A stretch of DNA of 13,710 nt from Desulfobacteraceae bacterium (lineage in GTDB: Bacteria > Desulfobacterota > DSM-4660 > Desulfatiglandales > Desulfatiglandaceae): contig JAUUVE010000018.1 of the NCBI GenBank assembly GCA_030589715.1, forward strand, positions 1 through 13,710. The letters run 5' to 3'. The first letter of the stretch is position 1. Every line of letters begins with the position of its first letter. A program made the position numbers and the translations under genes. The notes under the pieces are model-generated. The model was not told where the DNA came from, searched no databases, and worked only from the letters and a program-made list of their open reading frames with translations. Positions 6,625 to 13,604 of the stretch are shown here, one piece after another.

Positions 6625-8225
6625 ATGGAATTTACCAGGAAGACCATAGGTCAGATGCTAAATGAGATATCTCAAGAATATCCGGAACGGGATGCCCTCA
6701 TCCATACCGAAAGGAGTGTCAGGTACAACTATACCCTTTTGTCATGGGAGGTCGACCGGGTTGAAGGGGGCTCCTAGGGATGGGGATCAAAGGGGGGGAC
6801 AAGGTGGCCCTATGGGCCTCTAATATCCCCGAATGGATGATTTCCATGCTGGCACTTGCGGATATAGGGGCTATCATAGTCCCCATTGACCCGGGTGCAC
6901 AAAGAGAGGATCTTCAATTTGTCCTGGAACAGTCGGAATGTGTGGCCATCATAGTCGGCACGGGTTCTGAGGATGAGGATTATGCTGATACGGCACTTTA
7001 TCTAAGAGAGAATATCCCTTCTCTTGAGAGAATCTTTGTGGTGGATGATGAATCCAAACCAGAGACCATCACTTGGGCTGAATTGACGACAGCGGGTGAA
7101 GATGTGGATCCGGGGGAGCTCCAGAGGGTCAAAGATGGAGTAAGCCCCGAAGACCCTGTGGCCGTCATGTATACCTCGGGGACAACGGGTAAGCCAAAGG
7201 GGGTGGTGCTTGATCACCTGGGGTTGATAAACAAATCCATGTTCTCCACGGAGCGTCAGGGGATCACCCATGAGGACAGGCTTTGCCTCTTTTTTCCACT
7301 CTTCCATATGTTCGGAAACACCTGTATTGCACTGGCAGGGCTCCTGAGGGGGAGTGCCCTTATCATGCCCTGCCTGAGCTTTGATCCTTCCAAGATCCTT
7401 CAGGCCATAGATAAGGAAGAGTGTACGGCCATATATGCCTCTCCCAGTATGCTCATCTCCCTACTGGACCATCCCGAGTTTGACGAAAAGAGATGGAAGG
7501 GGGTCCTAAGAGGAATCATCGGTGGGTCTCCATGTCCCATGGAATTAATGCGGAGAGTAGTTGAGGAGATAGGTGTCTCCGACATTACCGTGGGCTATGG
7601 AATCACCGAAACCTGTTCATGGATAACGATGACCAGGCCTGATGACCCAATAGAGTTGCGGGTGTCGACCATCGGGACCCCACTTAGGTGCAACCAGGTC
7701 AAGATCGTAGATCCGGCCACCGGTGAGGATCTTCCCCCCGGGAGCCAAGGGGAGCTCTGCACAAAGGGGTTCTTGATGAAGGGTTACTACAAGATGCCCG
7801 CTGCCACGGCGGCTGCCATCGACCAGGAGGGATGGTTCCACACGGGTGACCTGGGGGAAATGGATGGCGAGGGATATGTGAGGATCACAGGTCGGCTAAA
7901 GGACGTAATCGTCAGGGATGGAATAGAGATCTATCCGGTGGAAGTGGAGGAGGTCATCTACAGGCTCCCTGGGGTATCGGAGGCCCAGGTCTTTGGTTTC
8001 CCTCATCCAGAAAAGGGGCAGGAGGTGGCTGCCTGGATAAGGGTAAAGGAGGGTTCCCTTTTATCCGTAGAGGATGTGGCCGTGCATGTAAAGAAGCACC
8101 TGGCCCATGAGAGACAGCCGCACTATTTCAAGGTCGTCTCGGATTTTCCCATGACCAGGAGCGGGAAGGTGCAAAGATTCAGGCTGGGGGAGCTGGCTCA
8201 GGAGGAATACCTTGGCGGGGAATAG
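6625..8225 (+). CDS. AMP-dependent acyl-CoA synthetase/ligase, interrupted by a frameshift
   Basis: An acid:CoA ligase of the adenylate-forming family, expected to activate a fatty or aromatic acid to its acyl-CoA with ATP. Reading from ATG 6625 gives MEFTRKTIGQMLNEIS and runs to V46 at 6762, then hits TAG at 6775. The homologous continuation RGLLGMGIKGGDKVAL is in another frame, open from 6765 to the stop at 8225. Restoring one base near 6763-6770 gives 533 residues, the normal length. In repaired numbering: P-loop YTSGTTGKPKG 183-193, GYGITETC 324-331, HTGDLGE with D409, hinge region GRLKDVIVRDGIEIYP 423-438, and catalytic K515 in SGKVQ. The intact 481-codon part also has its own ATG at 6780, 2 nt after the TAG, with AGGGGG 9 nt upstream. 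It is the only plus-strand gene and appears monocistronic. Substrate cannot be told from sequence. The frameshift may be real or a sequencing error. Confidence 0.88.
6760..6777 (+). other. Frameshift site with premature TAG in acyl-CoA ligase
   Basis: In the upstream frame the codons run GTT GAA GGG GGC TCC TAG. In the downstream frame AGG GGG CTC CTA GGG ATG restores the expected protein. The simplest repair is one missing base in GAAGGGGG, for example an extra A (V-E-R-G-L-L) or G (V-E-G-G-L-L). A five-G run makes a homopolymer error plausible. No canonical X-XXY-YYZ slippery heptamer is present. Confidence 0.8.
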
Positions 8226-8245
8226 GGATGGGGCTTTGGCGTCAA

Positions 8246-8261
8246 TTTCACTGTAGTGAAA
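8246..8261. repeat. Short dyad TTTCACT-GT-AGTGAAA after the ligase stop
   Basis: Seven-base arms TTTCACT and AGTGAAA are separated by 2 nt, 20 nt after the ligase stop. The tiny loop makes it a poor RNA hairpin; it could be a protein-binding dyad. No T-run follows. The rest of the spacer up to 8465 holds no recognisable gene, only an inverted near-copy of the CCCGGATAAACCGG repeat at 8387-8400. Confidence 0.35.
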
Positions 8262-8386
8262 CGGCTATGTGGACTTCTGCCTTTCCAGCCCCTGGAGAAA
8301 AATCTTGCGAAATTCCACGTGGCGGTGCGAATGCTTATTTGGAGACACCCCCTCAGAAAATTCGGCGAACACTGCTCTACCCTATG

Positions 8387-8400
8387 CCGGTTTATCCCGG
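8387..8400. repeat. Inverted near-copy of the CCCGGATAAACCGG element
   Basis: CCGGTTTATCCCGG is, on the opposite strand, CCGGGATAAACCGG. It differs by one base from the core of the two direct repeats at 3621 and 3759, which shows that the element is dispersed across the window in both orientations. Confidence 0.5.
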
Positions 8401-8465
8401 CGCTTTCCGGACGTCCCCTTGTCCTCACTGAGGAGAAAGATGGTAGCAATATGGCCGTGATAAAT

Positions 8466-8498
8466 GAAAAAGGGGCTGGCTATATGGCCTGACCCCTT
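8466..8498 (-). terminator. Rho-independent terminator after tRNA-Cys (possibly bidirectional)
   Basis: Read leftward, AAGGGG-TCA-GGC, loop, GCC-AG-CCCCTT is followed by a T-run (TTTTT). The stem is AAGGGG/CCCCTT with an inner GGC/GCC. It lies 8 nt after the CCA end of tRNA-Cys. Read rightward, the same hairpin is followed by GATTTTATT, so it may also end the ligase transcript. Confidence 0.75.
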
Positions 8499-8506
8499 GA
8501 TTTTAT

Positions 8507-8582
8507 TGGAGGCGGCAACCGGATTCGAACCGGTGAAAAACGGTTTTGCAGACCGCTGCCTTAGCCACTTGGCTATGCCGCC
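8507..8582 (-). tRNA. tRNA-Cys (anticodon GCA)
   Basis: The reverse strand gives a complete cloverleaf. Acceptor arms GGCGGCA (8582-8576) and TGCCGCC pair perfectly, followed by discriminator T (8510) and an encoded CCA (8509-8507). The D arm is AGCCAAGTGGCTAAGGC. The anticodon loop CTGCAAA carries GCA (8549-8547). The T arm CCGGTTCGAATCCGG contains the TTCGAAT loop. It is followed by the terminator and preceded by tRNA-Gly, 12 nt upstream, so both are one transcript. Confidence 0.97.
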
Positions 8583-8594
8583 CTAAATTTCTGA

Positions 8595-8670
8595 TGGAGC
8601 GGGAAACGGGACTTGAACCCGCGACAACCACGTTGGCAACGTGGAGCTCTACCAACTGAGCTATTCCCGC
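8595..8670 (-). tRNA. tRNA-Gly (anticodon GCC)
   Basis: Complete cloverleaf on the reverse strand. Acceptor GCGGGAA (8670-8664) pairs with TTCCCGC, followed by discriminator T and encoded CCA (8597-8595). The D arm is AGCTCAGTTGGTAGAGCT. The anticodon stem-loop CCACG-TTGCCAA-CGTGG carries GCC (8637-8635). The T arm is GCGGGTTCAAGTCCCGT. It is the first gene of the tRNA-Gly/tRNA-Cys pair, with a promoter just upstream. Confidence 0.97.
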
Positions 8671-8688
8671 AAGTTGAATCTGCCAATT

Positions 8689-8716
8689 ATTCTACAATAG
8701 AAAGATGCTTTGTCAA
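8689..8716 (-). promoter_or_regulatory. Sigma-70 type promoter for the tRNA-Gly/tRNA-Cys pair
   Basis: On the reverse strand TTGACA (8716-8711) is a perfect -35 box and TAGAAT (8694-8689) a good -10 box, with a 16-nt spacer. Transcription would start about 10 nt before the mature tRNA-Gly 5' end. The promoter lies between the pgsA stop and the tRNA, so the tRNAs need not depend on pgsA transcription. Confidence 0.7.
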
Positions 8717-8741
8717 CAAAAAACTAGCGTGATTGCTTCCT

Positions 8742-9311
8742 TTATCTGCGCTTTACTAAGACCTTGCTAAACTTCCAAAAATAGTCCCATCCGGACCAAA
8801 CAGTCAGGATCAATGCCCCCCAGAGAAAGGCCATTCCAACCGCATGAAAATTCACATTGAGATAGGTATAGTGGAGACATAGCCCAAGAACGGCAATCGA
8901 CTGCAAAATGGTCTTGTACTTTCCAAGGGAGCTTGCCGAGATTACGATGCGCTCATTAACCGCAATTCCTCTCAGACCCGTAACAGCCATTTCTCTCATA
9001 ACAATAATTAGTACCATCCAGACCGGAATTCGGCCCAGGGGTATTAGCATAATCATGGTCAAACAGATCAAGACCTTGTCTGCCAGTGGATCAAGAAATT
9101 TTCCCAGCGAGGTCACCGCACCGTACCTTCTTGCAAAAAATCCGTCCAGGATGTCGGTGATAGACGCCATAGCGAAAAACAAGGCCGCCAAAAAAGCGCC
9201 CCACTTGCCCGGAACATTCAGACATATCAGGACGAGCGGGATACTGGCCACCCTTATGGCTGTCAGGGCATTGGGTAGATTGCAGATTTTTTTTTGACCA
9301 TGAAGGTTCAT
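8742..9311 (-). CDS. pgsA: CDP-diacylglycerol--glycerol-3-phosphate 3-phosphatidyltransferase
   Basis: A 189-residue integral membrane enzyme that makes phosphatidylglycerol phosphate from CDP-diacylglycerol and glycerol-3-phosphate, the committed step to phosphatidylglycerol and cardiolipin. The full CDP-alcohol phosphotransferase signature D-x2-DG-x2-AR-x8-G-x3-D-x3-D is present: D53, D56, G57, A60, R61, G70, D74, D78. Hydrophobic segments fall at about 22-36, 38-52, 80-115, 135-150 and 157-175. The N-terminus MNLHGQKKICNLPNALTAIR is a few residues longer than typical PgsA starts; ATG at 9311 has no clear Shine-Dalgarno, and a nine-A run follows the start region. It lies 54 nt after the transglycosylase gene and directly before the tRNA-Gly/tRNA-Cys pair. 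Length and motifs are normal for the family. Confidence 0.95.
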   Translation of the reverse strand: MNLHGQKKICNLPNALTAIRVASIPLVLICLNVPGKWGAFLAALFFAMASITDILDGFFARRYGAVTSLGKFLDPLADKVLICLTMIMLIPLGRIPVWMVLIIVMREMAVTGLRGIAVNERIVISASSLGKYKTILQSIAVLGLCLHYTYLNVNFHAVGMAFLWGALILTVWSGWDYFWKFSKVLVKRR

Positions 9312-9346
9312 GAATTTTCAGCCAACCCGGATCCCGGATTCCGAAG

Positions 9347-9365
9347 CCTTTGTTGAATGCAAAGG
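9347..9365 (-). other. Hairpin directly after the transglycosylase stop codon
   Basis: CCTTTG (9365-9360 read leftward) pairs with CAAAGG (9352-9347) around a 7-nt loop, immediately after the TAA. No T-run follows, so it is not a standard intrinsic terminator. It may stabilise the transcript or modulate read-through into pgsA. Confidence 0.4.
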
Positions 9366-9950
9366 TTATCTCTTTTCGGACCTGTAAGACTTATAATAAT
9401 CCATCACCCTTTCCACAAAGGCCTTGGTCTCTGGAAAGGGGGGTACTCCATTATAGGTATCCACCGTGTCAGGCCCGGCATTATAGGCAGCAAGGGCCAG
9501 GACCTTGTCATTCTTGAACCGTTTCAACAATAGCCCCAGGTAACGGGTGCCGCCCAGGATGTTCTCCTCCGGGTTAAGGGCGTCTCCAACATCCATATCC
9601 TCTGCTGTCCGGGGCATCAGTTGCATTAGTCCTTTTGCCCCCTTTCGAGAGACTGCATCATGGTCGAAGTTGGATTCGGCCTTGATGACCGCCTTTATCA
9701 GGTGAAGCTCCACCTTGAATCTTCTTGAGGCCTCAAGAATAGTAGCCTCATAATCCTTGATATACTCTGAAGGCGCCTTTCGGCTTGCCCGGAGATAGAG
9801 CTCATATCGGCCGTCGGTCTTTATGTTGGTAAAATGGAGGACACCGTTTTTGTCCACATAACGGTAAATGTCCCCGTGTACCTGGGGGCTTAAAGATAGT
9901 GAAAGGGCCAAACCCAAGAAGGCGGCCCAGGTGGCCCGTGAGACAGTCAC
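9366..9950 (-). CDS. Exported lytic transglycosylase (DUF4124 plus SLT domain)
   Basis: A 194-residue periplasmic murein hydrolase. Residues 1-26 are a signal peptide with a long hydrophobic core (AAFLGLALSLSLSPQVHG), probably cleaved after G26. Residues 27-60 (DIYRYVDKNGVLHFTN) match the DUF4124 module often found at the front of such enzymes. Residues 75-190 are a goose-lysozyme-like SLT domain: catalytic E92 in KAESNFD, GLMQLMP 107-113 and AAYNAGP 154-160. The enzyme should cleave the MurNAc-GlcNAc bond, leaving 1,6-anhydro-muramyl ends. The GTG start (9950-9948) overlaps the transaldolase TGA (GTGA), a translational-coupling arrangement; no good Shine-Dalgarno is seen other than GGAAAAAG further upstream. 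The function is clear; whether it acts in wall turnover or in assembly of an envelope structure is not. Confidence 0.93.
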   Translation of the reverse strand: MTVSRATWAAFLGLALSLSLSPQVHGDIYRYVDKNGVLHFTNIKTDGRYELYLRASRKAPSEYIKDYEATILEASRRFKVELHLIKAVIKAESNFDHDAVSRKGAKGLMQLMPRTAEDMDVGDALNPEENILGGTRYLGLLLKRFKNDKVLALAAYNAGPDTVDTYNGVPPFPETKAFVERVMDYYKSYRSEKR

Positions 9951-10594
9951 GATTTGTTCTGCTTTTTCCAGTCTGAGAGGAAATTCTCAAGACCTATATC
10001 GGTCAGCGGATGTTTGATCAGCTGTTGGATAACCTTAAAGGGGATAGTGGCAATATCTGCACCCATAAGGGCGGCGTCAAGCACATGAACGGGGTTTCGG
10101 ATGCTTGCCACGATGGTCTCTGTTTCAAAGCCATAGTTCTCATAGATAGTCAGGATCTGTTCAACCAATTCCATGCCCCTGTGGCCGATATCGTCAAGTC
10201 TCCCAATAAAGGGGCTCACATAAGCGGCCCCCGCCTTTGCCGCCATCAACGCCTGAACAGGAGAAAAACAAAGGGTTACATTGGTCTTGATCCCTTCACC
10301 GGTGAGGATCTTCACCGCCTTGAGGCCCTCTTCTATGAGGGGTATTTTTACCACAATATTATCGGCCAGCTTGGCCAGGTCCTTGGCCTCGCGCACCATC
10401 CCCTCTGCATCAACACTGACTACCTCGGCACTCACAGGTCCATCCACAATACCACATATCTCCTTGATAAGCCCCGTGAACTCTCGGCCCTCTTTGGAAA
10501 CAAGACTGGGATTGGTGGTACCCACATCAACCATGCCCAAGTCATTGGCCTTTGTGATCTCTTCGATGTTCGCGGTATCAATGAAAAATTTCAT
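9947..10594 (-). CDS. tal: Transaldolase, TalC/FSA-type short form
   Basis: A 215-residue cytosolic enzyme of the small transaldolase/fructose-6-phosphate aldolase family, which moves dihydroxyacetone units between sugar phosphates in the non-oxidative pentose phosphate pathway. The family start MKFFIDTANIEEI, TTNPSL 26-31, Schiff-base Lys K83 in VVKIPL and the SPFIGRLDDIG segment (127-137) are all present. E57 in SAEVVS and F129 in SPFIGR match the transaldolase variant; fructose-6-phosphate aldolases usually have Gln and Tyr at the corresponding places, so transaldolase activity is favoured. The ATG has a strong GAAGGGGG about 6 nt upstream. It overlaps the transglycosylase by 4 nt and follows the YHS-like gene by 67 nt, a gap containing a weak imperfect stem (CCTGCC/GGCAGG). 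Confidence 0.93.
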   Translation of the reverse strand: MKFFIDTANIEEITKANDLGMVDVGTTNPSLVSKEGREFTGLIKEICGIVDGPVSAEVVSVDAEGMVREAKDLAKLADNIVVKIPLIEEGLKAVKILTGEGIKTNVTLCFSPVQALMAAKAGAAYVSPFIGRLDDIGHRGMELVEQILTIYENYGFETETIVASIRNPVHVLDAALMGADIATIPFKVIQQLIKHPLTDIGLENFLSDWKKQNKS

Positions 10595-10661
10595 AATGCC
10601 CCCTTCAGAACTAAATTTGCGGTTTTCCCCTGCCAGTGGTCAGGAAAAGGGCAGGAGAAGA

Positions 10662-10916
10662 TCAGCGTTTCATTTCCTCTTGAAACTTATCAGCGCACTC
10701 CTTGCTGCAAAAGAAGTATTCCCTTCCGGCCACGCTCCTTTTCTGGGCATCCCTCCGGGGTATATAGGTCTTGCAGCTGGGGTCCTGAACCATCTCGTCT
10801 ATTACGCCATTGGTCCTCCTCTGATCTATAATTTTAGTGGAGCCCAGTGCACTCTTTACCAAACGGTAGAGGAGGTAGATCAATGCACCAAAGATGAATA
10901 ATCTAAAAAACCCCAA
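10662..10916 (-). CDS. Small membrane-anchored YHS/PP0621-like metal-binding protein
   Basis: An 84-residue protein with an N-terminal membrane segment at about 4-24 (FRLFIFGALIYLLYRLVK) and a soluble C-terminal domain. The latter reads QDPSCKTYIPRRDA then GREYFFCSKECADKF, with C48, C70 and C74. This is the layout of YHS/TRASH-like and PP0621-family treble-clef fragments, which are thought to bind metal, but only three cysteines are visible. The start is TTG (10916-10914), one base after the folK stop, preceded by a strong GGGGGGAAG Shine-Dalgarno that overlaps the folK end; this decides the start despite the rare codon. The packed position implies co-expression with folK and tal. The family match is by pattern only; no function is established. 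Confidence 0.8.
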   Translation of the reverse strand: MGFFRLFIFGALIYLLYRLVKSALGSTKIIDQRRTNGVIDEMVQDPSCKTYIPRRDAQKRSVAGREYFFCSKECADKFQEEMKR

Positions 10917-10917
10917 A

Positions 10918-11415
10918 TTATCTTCCCCCCATCTCCATTACAGTCTGGCCTTTATGAGAAGAATCCTCCAGCAACTGGAACATGGTCTTACCCAATACAG
11001 GATGAACCAGATCGGGGGCCAATTGAACCATCGGAACAAGCACAAACCTCCTCAGATGCATGAATGGGTGAGGAATTTCCAGGTCTTCATCATTTATTAT
11101 ATCCTGCCCGAAGAGGAGGATGTCCAGGTCGATAGTACGAGGGCCCCACTTGCTCCTTCTCACCCTGCCCATCCTTTCCTCAATTCCCTGGAGGCACTGG
11201 AGGAGGTCTTGAGCCGATATTACGGTTTTTAGAGAAATTACGCCGTTCACGTACCAATCCTGACCCTTTACGCCCACAGGCTCTGTGCGGTAAAAATTCG
11301 ATCTTGCCAAAAGGACACCCTCTGGGATCCCGCGGATCAACTCAATGGCCTCCAGGCAATTCTCGAGTTTGTCACCAAGATTTGAACCGATTCCGATATA
11401 GGCCGTCTTTGCCAT
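10918..11415 (-). CDS. folK: 2-amino-4-hydroxy-6-hydroxymethyldihydropteridine pyrophosphokinase (HPPK)
   Basis: A 165-residue cytosolic enzyme of folate synthesis that transfers pyrophosphate from ATP to 6-hydroxymethyl-7,8-dihydropterin. It opens with AYIGIGSNLGD (5-15), the pterin/ATP-site start of the family. FYRTEPVG 41-48 and the signature RSKWGPRTIDLD 87-98 follow, including the magnesium ligands D96 and D98, then LEIPHP 112-117. Length is normal. The ATG at 11415 has no clear Shine-Dalgarno and lies 17 nt after the dapL stop, so coupling to dapL translation is likely. No folP or folB is in the window. Confidence 0.96.
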   Translation of the reverse strand: MAKTAYIGIGSNLGDKLENCLEAIELIRGIPEGVLLARSNFYRTEPVGVKGQDWYVNGVISLKTVISAQDLLQCLQGIEERMGRVRRSKWGPRTIDLDILLFGQDIINDEDLEIPHPFMHLRRFVLVPMVQLAPDLVHPVLGKTMFQLLEDSSHKGQTVMEMGGR

Positions 11416-11432
11416 TGGCGAGGGGTCTTTTA

Positions 11433-12605
11433 CTACTTGAGTCTCATGGCCTTTAATCTTTCTGCCGCCTCCGCAAGCCTTTCCCTTTTCTGGGTAAGGG
11501 CGATACGGAAGTACCCCTCCCCGGGCTCGCCAAAGCCATTTCCTGGGGTAACTACCAGACCTGCCTCCTCCAATAGGCGGGAGGCAAACTGGGCAGAGGT
11601 ATATCCCCCAGGGACCTCAATCCATAGGTAGAAGGTCGCCTTGGGCAGTTCCACTTCAAGACCCGCATCCCTTAGTCCTTCCACCATAAGGTCCCGTCGT
11701 CTGGTATAGACCTGGATCATATCCCGCACACAGGACTGGCCCCCCCGGATGGCCTCAATCCCTGCCATCTGAACGGCCTGGAAGACGCCTGAGTCAATAT
11801 TGCTCTTGATGGCACCAAGCCCCTCTATGCCCTTTTGATTGCCCACGGCAAAGCCGATCCGCCAGCCGGTCATGTTGTAAGTCTTGGAGAGGGAATGAAA
11901 TTCCATGCCCACCTCTTTTGCCCCATCCACCTCAAGGAAGCTGGGGGAGCGATACCCGTCAAAGGCCATCTCGGTATAAGCTGCGTCGTGGCATACCAGG
12001 ACCCGGTGTTTCTCGGCAAATTCCACGACCCGTTTAAAAAACTCAAGGCCGGCAACCGCTGATGTGGGGTTGTTTGGGTAGTTGAGGAATATCAACCTGG
12101 CCCGATCGGCAACTTCATCGGGGATTGCATCAAGGTCCGGTAAGAAGGAGTTTTCTTTTAAGAGGGGCATAAAATGGGATTGCCCCCCGGCAAAGATTGT
12201 GGCGATGTTGTAGACCGGATATGCAGGCGTTGGGACCAGGGCCACCTCACCCGGATCAATAAAGGCCAAGGGGAGATGGGCAAGTCCCTCTTTGCTTCCG
12301 ATGAGAGAAACCACCTCCGTTGTGGGGTCGAGTTCTACCCCGAAGCGCTCTCGATACCATTGGGTCACCGCCTCTTTGAAATCGTTTATTCCCGAGTAGG
12401 AAGGGTACCTGTGATTGGCAGGATCATCCGCTGCCTTTTTTAGGGCCCGGATGATGTGTGGTGGTGTGGGGAGGTCAGGGTCACCCACACCGAGATCAAT
12501 GATATCAACCCCCCTGGCCATAACCTCGGCCTTTTTTCGATCAATCTCCTTAAAAAGATAGGGGGGTAGTTGTTGAAGTCGCTCAGCTTTCTCAAAAAGC
12601 TCCAT
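11433..12605 (-). CDS. dapL: LL-diaminopimelate aminotransferase
   Basis: A 390-residue PLP enzyme (fold type I, aminotransferase class I/II) that converts tetrahydrodipicolinate directly to LL-diaminopimelate with glutamate as amino donor, bypassing the succinylated or acetylated intermediates. Features: IDLGVGDPDLPTP 36-48, GSKEGLAHLPLAF 103-115, PTPAYPVY 125-132, NYPNNPTSA 175-183, D207 in CHDAAYTEM, PLP lysine K241 in SLSKTYNMTGWR, and R368 in GYFRIAL. GSKEGLAHLPLAF and SLSKTYNMTGWR are typical of DapL rather than of general aspartate aminotransferases. The frame is open upstream to a TTG at 12671, but the first 22 residues look non-coding. The ATG at 12605 has a GGAG about 10 nt upstream and starts the conserved MELFEKAERLQQLPPYLF, so it is preferred. 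It follows dapB by 83 nt, which supports the role. Confidence 0.92.
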   Translation of the reverse strand: MELFEKAERLQQLPPYLFKEIDRKKAEVMARGVDIIDLGVGDPDLPTPPHIIRALKKAADDPANHRYPSYSGINDFKEAVTQWYRERFGVELDPTTEVVSLIGSKEGLAHLPLAFIDPGEVALVPTPAYPVYNIATIFAGGQSHFMPLLKENSFLPDLDAIPDEVADRARLIFLNYPNNPTSAVAGLEFFKRVVEFAEKHRVLVCHDAAYTEMAFDGYRSPSFLEVDGAKEVGMEFHSLSKTYNMTGWRIGFAVGNQKGIEGLGAIKSNIDSGVFQAVQMAGIEAIRGGQSCVRDMIQVYTRRRDLMVEGLRDAGLEVELPKATFYLWIEVPGGYTSAQFASRLLEEAGLVVTPGNGFGEPGEGYFRIALTQKRERLAEAAERLKAMRLK

Positions 12606-12688
12606 GGTTAGCAATCTCCGGGTATTTTGAACTGATCTGTGAGGAGGGGCACTCGGTCTATGGAGACCCAACGGGCGTGCCTGATCAC

Positions 12689-13492
12689 CTATCTTAGACC
12701 CAATACGTCCTGCATGTCATAAAGGCCTTCGGGCTGTTTGGCTACCCACAGGGCGGCCCTTACTGCGCCCCTGGCAAAGTTATCCCTATTATGGGCACGA
12801 TGGGTCAATTCCAGCCTCTCCCCGATGCCTCCAAACATAACGGTGTGCTCACCTGTGATGTCCCCGGCCCTCCAGGTCTGTATCCCGATCTCCTCATCTG
12901 TTCTCTGACCTATTATCCCCTTGCGCTCATATACACCAACCTTTTCCAGGTCCCGATCCACGGCCTCGGCAAGGATCTGGGCCAGCCGCATGGCTGTTCC
13001 GCTCGGTGCATCCTTTTTGAGCCTATGATGGACCTCCAGGATCTCCATGTCATAGTCGCTGCCAAGTATCTGAGCCATCTCCCGGGCAATCTTGAACATC
13101 ACATTGACGCCCACGCTCATGTTGGGTGCCAGGACACACCTGATCTTTTTTGCGAGGGCATCAACCTCTCGGAGCATATCCCCTGAAATCCCTGTGGTGC
13201 CGATTACCATGGCCAGGCCGTGCGGGGTGATGGTCCGTATATTCTCAAGGGTGGCCGTGGGCGTGGTAAAATCGATCAACACCTCTCCTTTGTCGATTAC
13301 CTCTTCCAAAGATTCCATAATAGGGACGTCCAGTTCTCCAACACCTGCCACCAGGCCCGCATCCCGGTTCACGCTGGGATGGTCAGGCCTCTCAAAGGCC
13401 CCGGCCAGGGTTACCTCCTGATTCTGGGAGATCATGTTTATGATTCGTTGCCCCATACGGCCGGCAGCACCTGCCACAATCGTCTTAAGCAT
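12689..13492 (-). CDS. dapB: 4-hydroxy-tetrahydrodipicolinate reductase
   Basis: A 267-residue cytosolic enzyme that reduces hydroxy-tetrahydrodipicolinate with NAD(P)H, making the substrate of the neighbouring DapL. In numbering from the chosen start: nucleotide-binding GAAGRMG 8-14, LIDFTTP 72-78, GTTG 98-101, APNMSVGVN 122-130, and the catalytic signature EVHHRLKKDAPSGTA 153-167 with the paired histidines and the Lys. Two ATG codons compete, at 13498 and 13492. The Shine-Dalgarno AGAGGAG is only 2 nt from the first but 8 nt from the second, so the second is chosen. It is the first gene of the leftward cluster dapB-dapL-folK-YHS-tal-SLT-pgsA in this window. Length and motifs are standard. 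Confidence 0.96.
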   Translation of the reverse strand: MLKTIVAGAAGRMGQRIINMISQNQEVTLAGAFERPDHPSVNRDAGLVAGVGELDVPIMESLEEVIDKGEVLIDFTTPTATLENIRTITPHGLAMVIGTTGISGDMLREVDALAKKIRCVLAPNMSVGVNVMFKIAREMAQILGSDYDMEILEVHHRLKKDAPSGTAMRLAQILAEAVDRDLEKVGVYERKGIIGQRTDEEIGIQTWRAGDITGEHTVMFGGIGERLELTHRAHNRDNFARGAVRAALWVAKQPEGLYDMQDVLGLR

Positions 13493-13498
13493 GATCAT

Positions 13499-13507
13499 CT
13501 CTCCTCT
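13499..13507 (-). promoter_or_regulatory. Shine-Dalgarno deciding the dapB start
   Basis: Read leftward, TTAGAGGAG ends just before AG-ATG-ATC-ATG. Spacing of GGAG is 2 nt to the first ATG and 8 nt to the second, which favours translation from 13492. Confidence 0.6.
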
Positions 13508-13604
13508 AACGGGCAGTCGCCGTGATCAGTTGTCAGCCGGGGAGGGCTGGGGCAACGGACCACGGACGACCGGTATACCGTATATCCTTTTGACTAGATA
13601 GTGC

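Noticed and set aside
6760..6777. Programmed -1 frameshifting in the acyl-CoA ligase
   Set aside because: A -1 shift would restore the frame, but there is no canonical slippery heptamer; a one-base loss in or beside the G run is simpler.
8226..8492. Three short overlapping frames after the acyl-CoA ligase
   Set aside because: All three frames are open by chance over the same 200 nt, without ribosome sites or recognisable sequence, and one runs into the terminator.
10010..10901. Two long overlapping plus-strand open frames (273 and 206 codons) opposite transaldolase and the YHS-like gene
   Set aside because: They are antisense to two genes with clear family motifs, have no recognisable domain, and give unusual compositions expected of shadow frames.
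12606..12671. 22-codon upstream extension of dapL from a TTG
   Set aside because: The extra residues are Pro/Arg/His-rich and unlike the family; the ATG at 12605 has a spaced GGAG and begins the conserved part.
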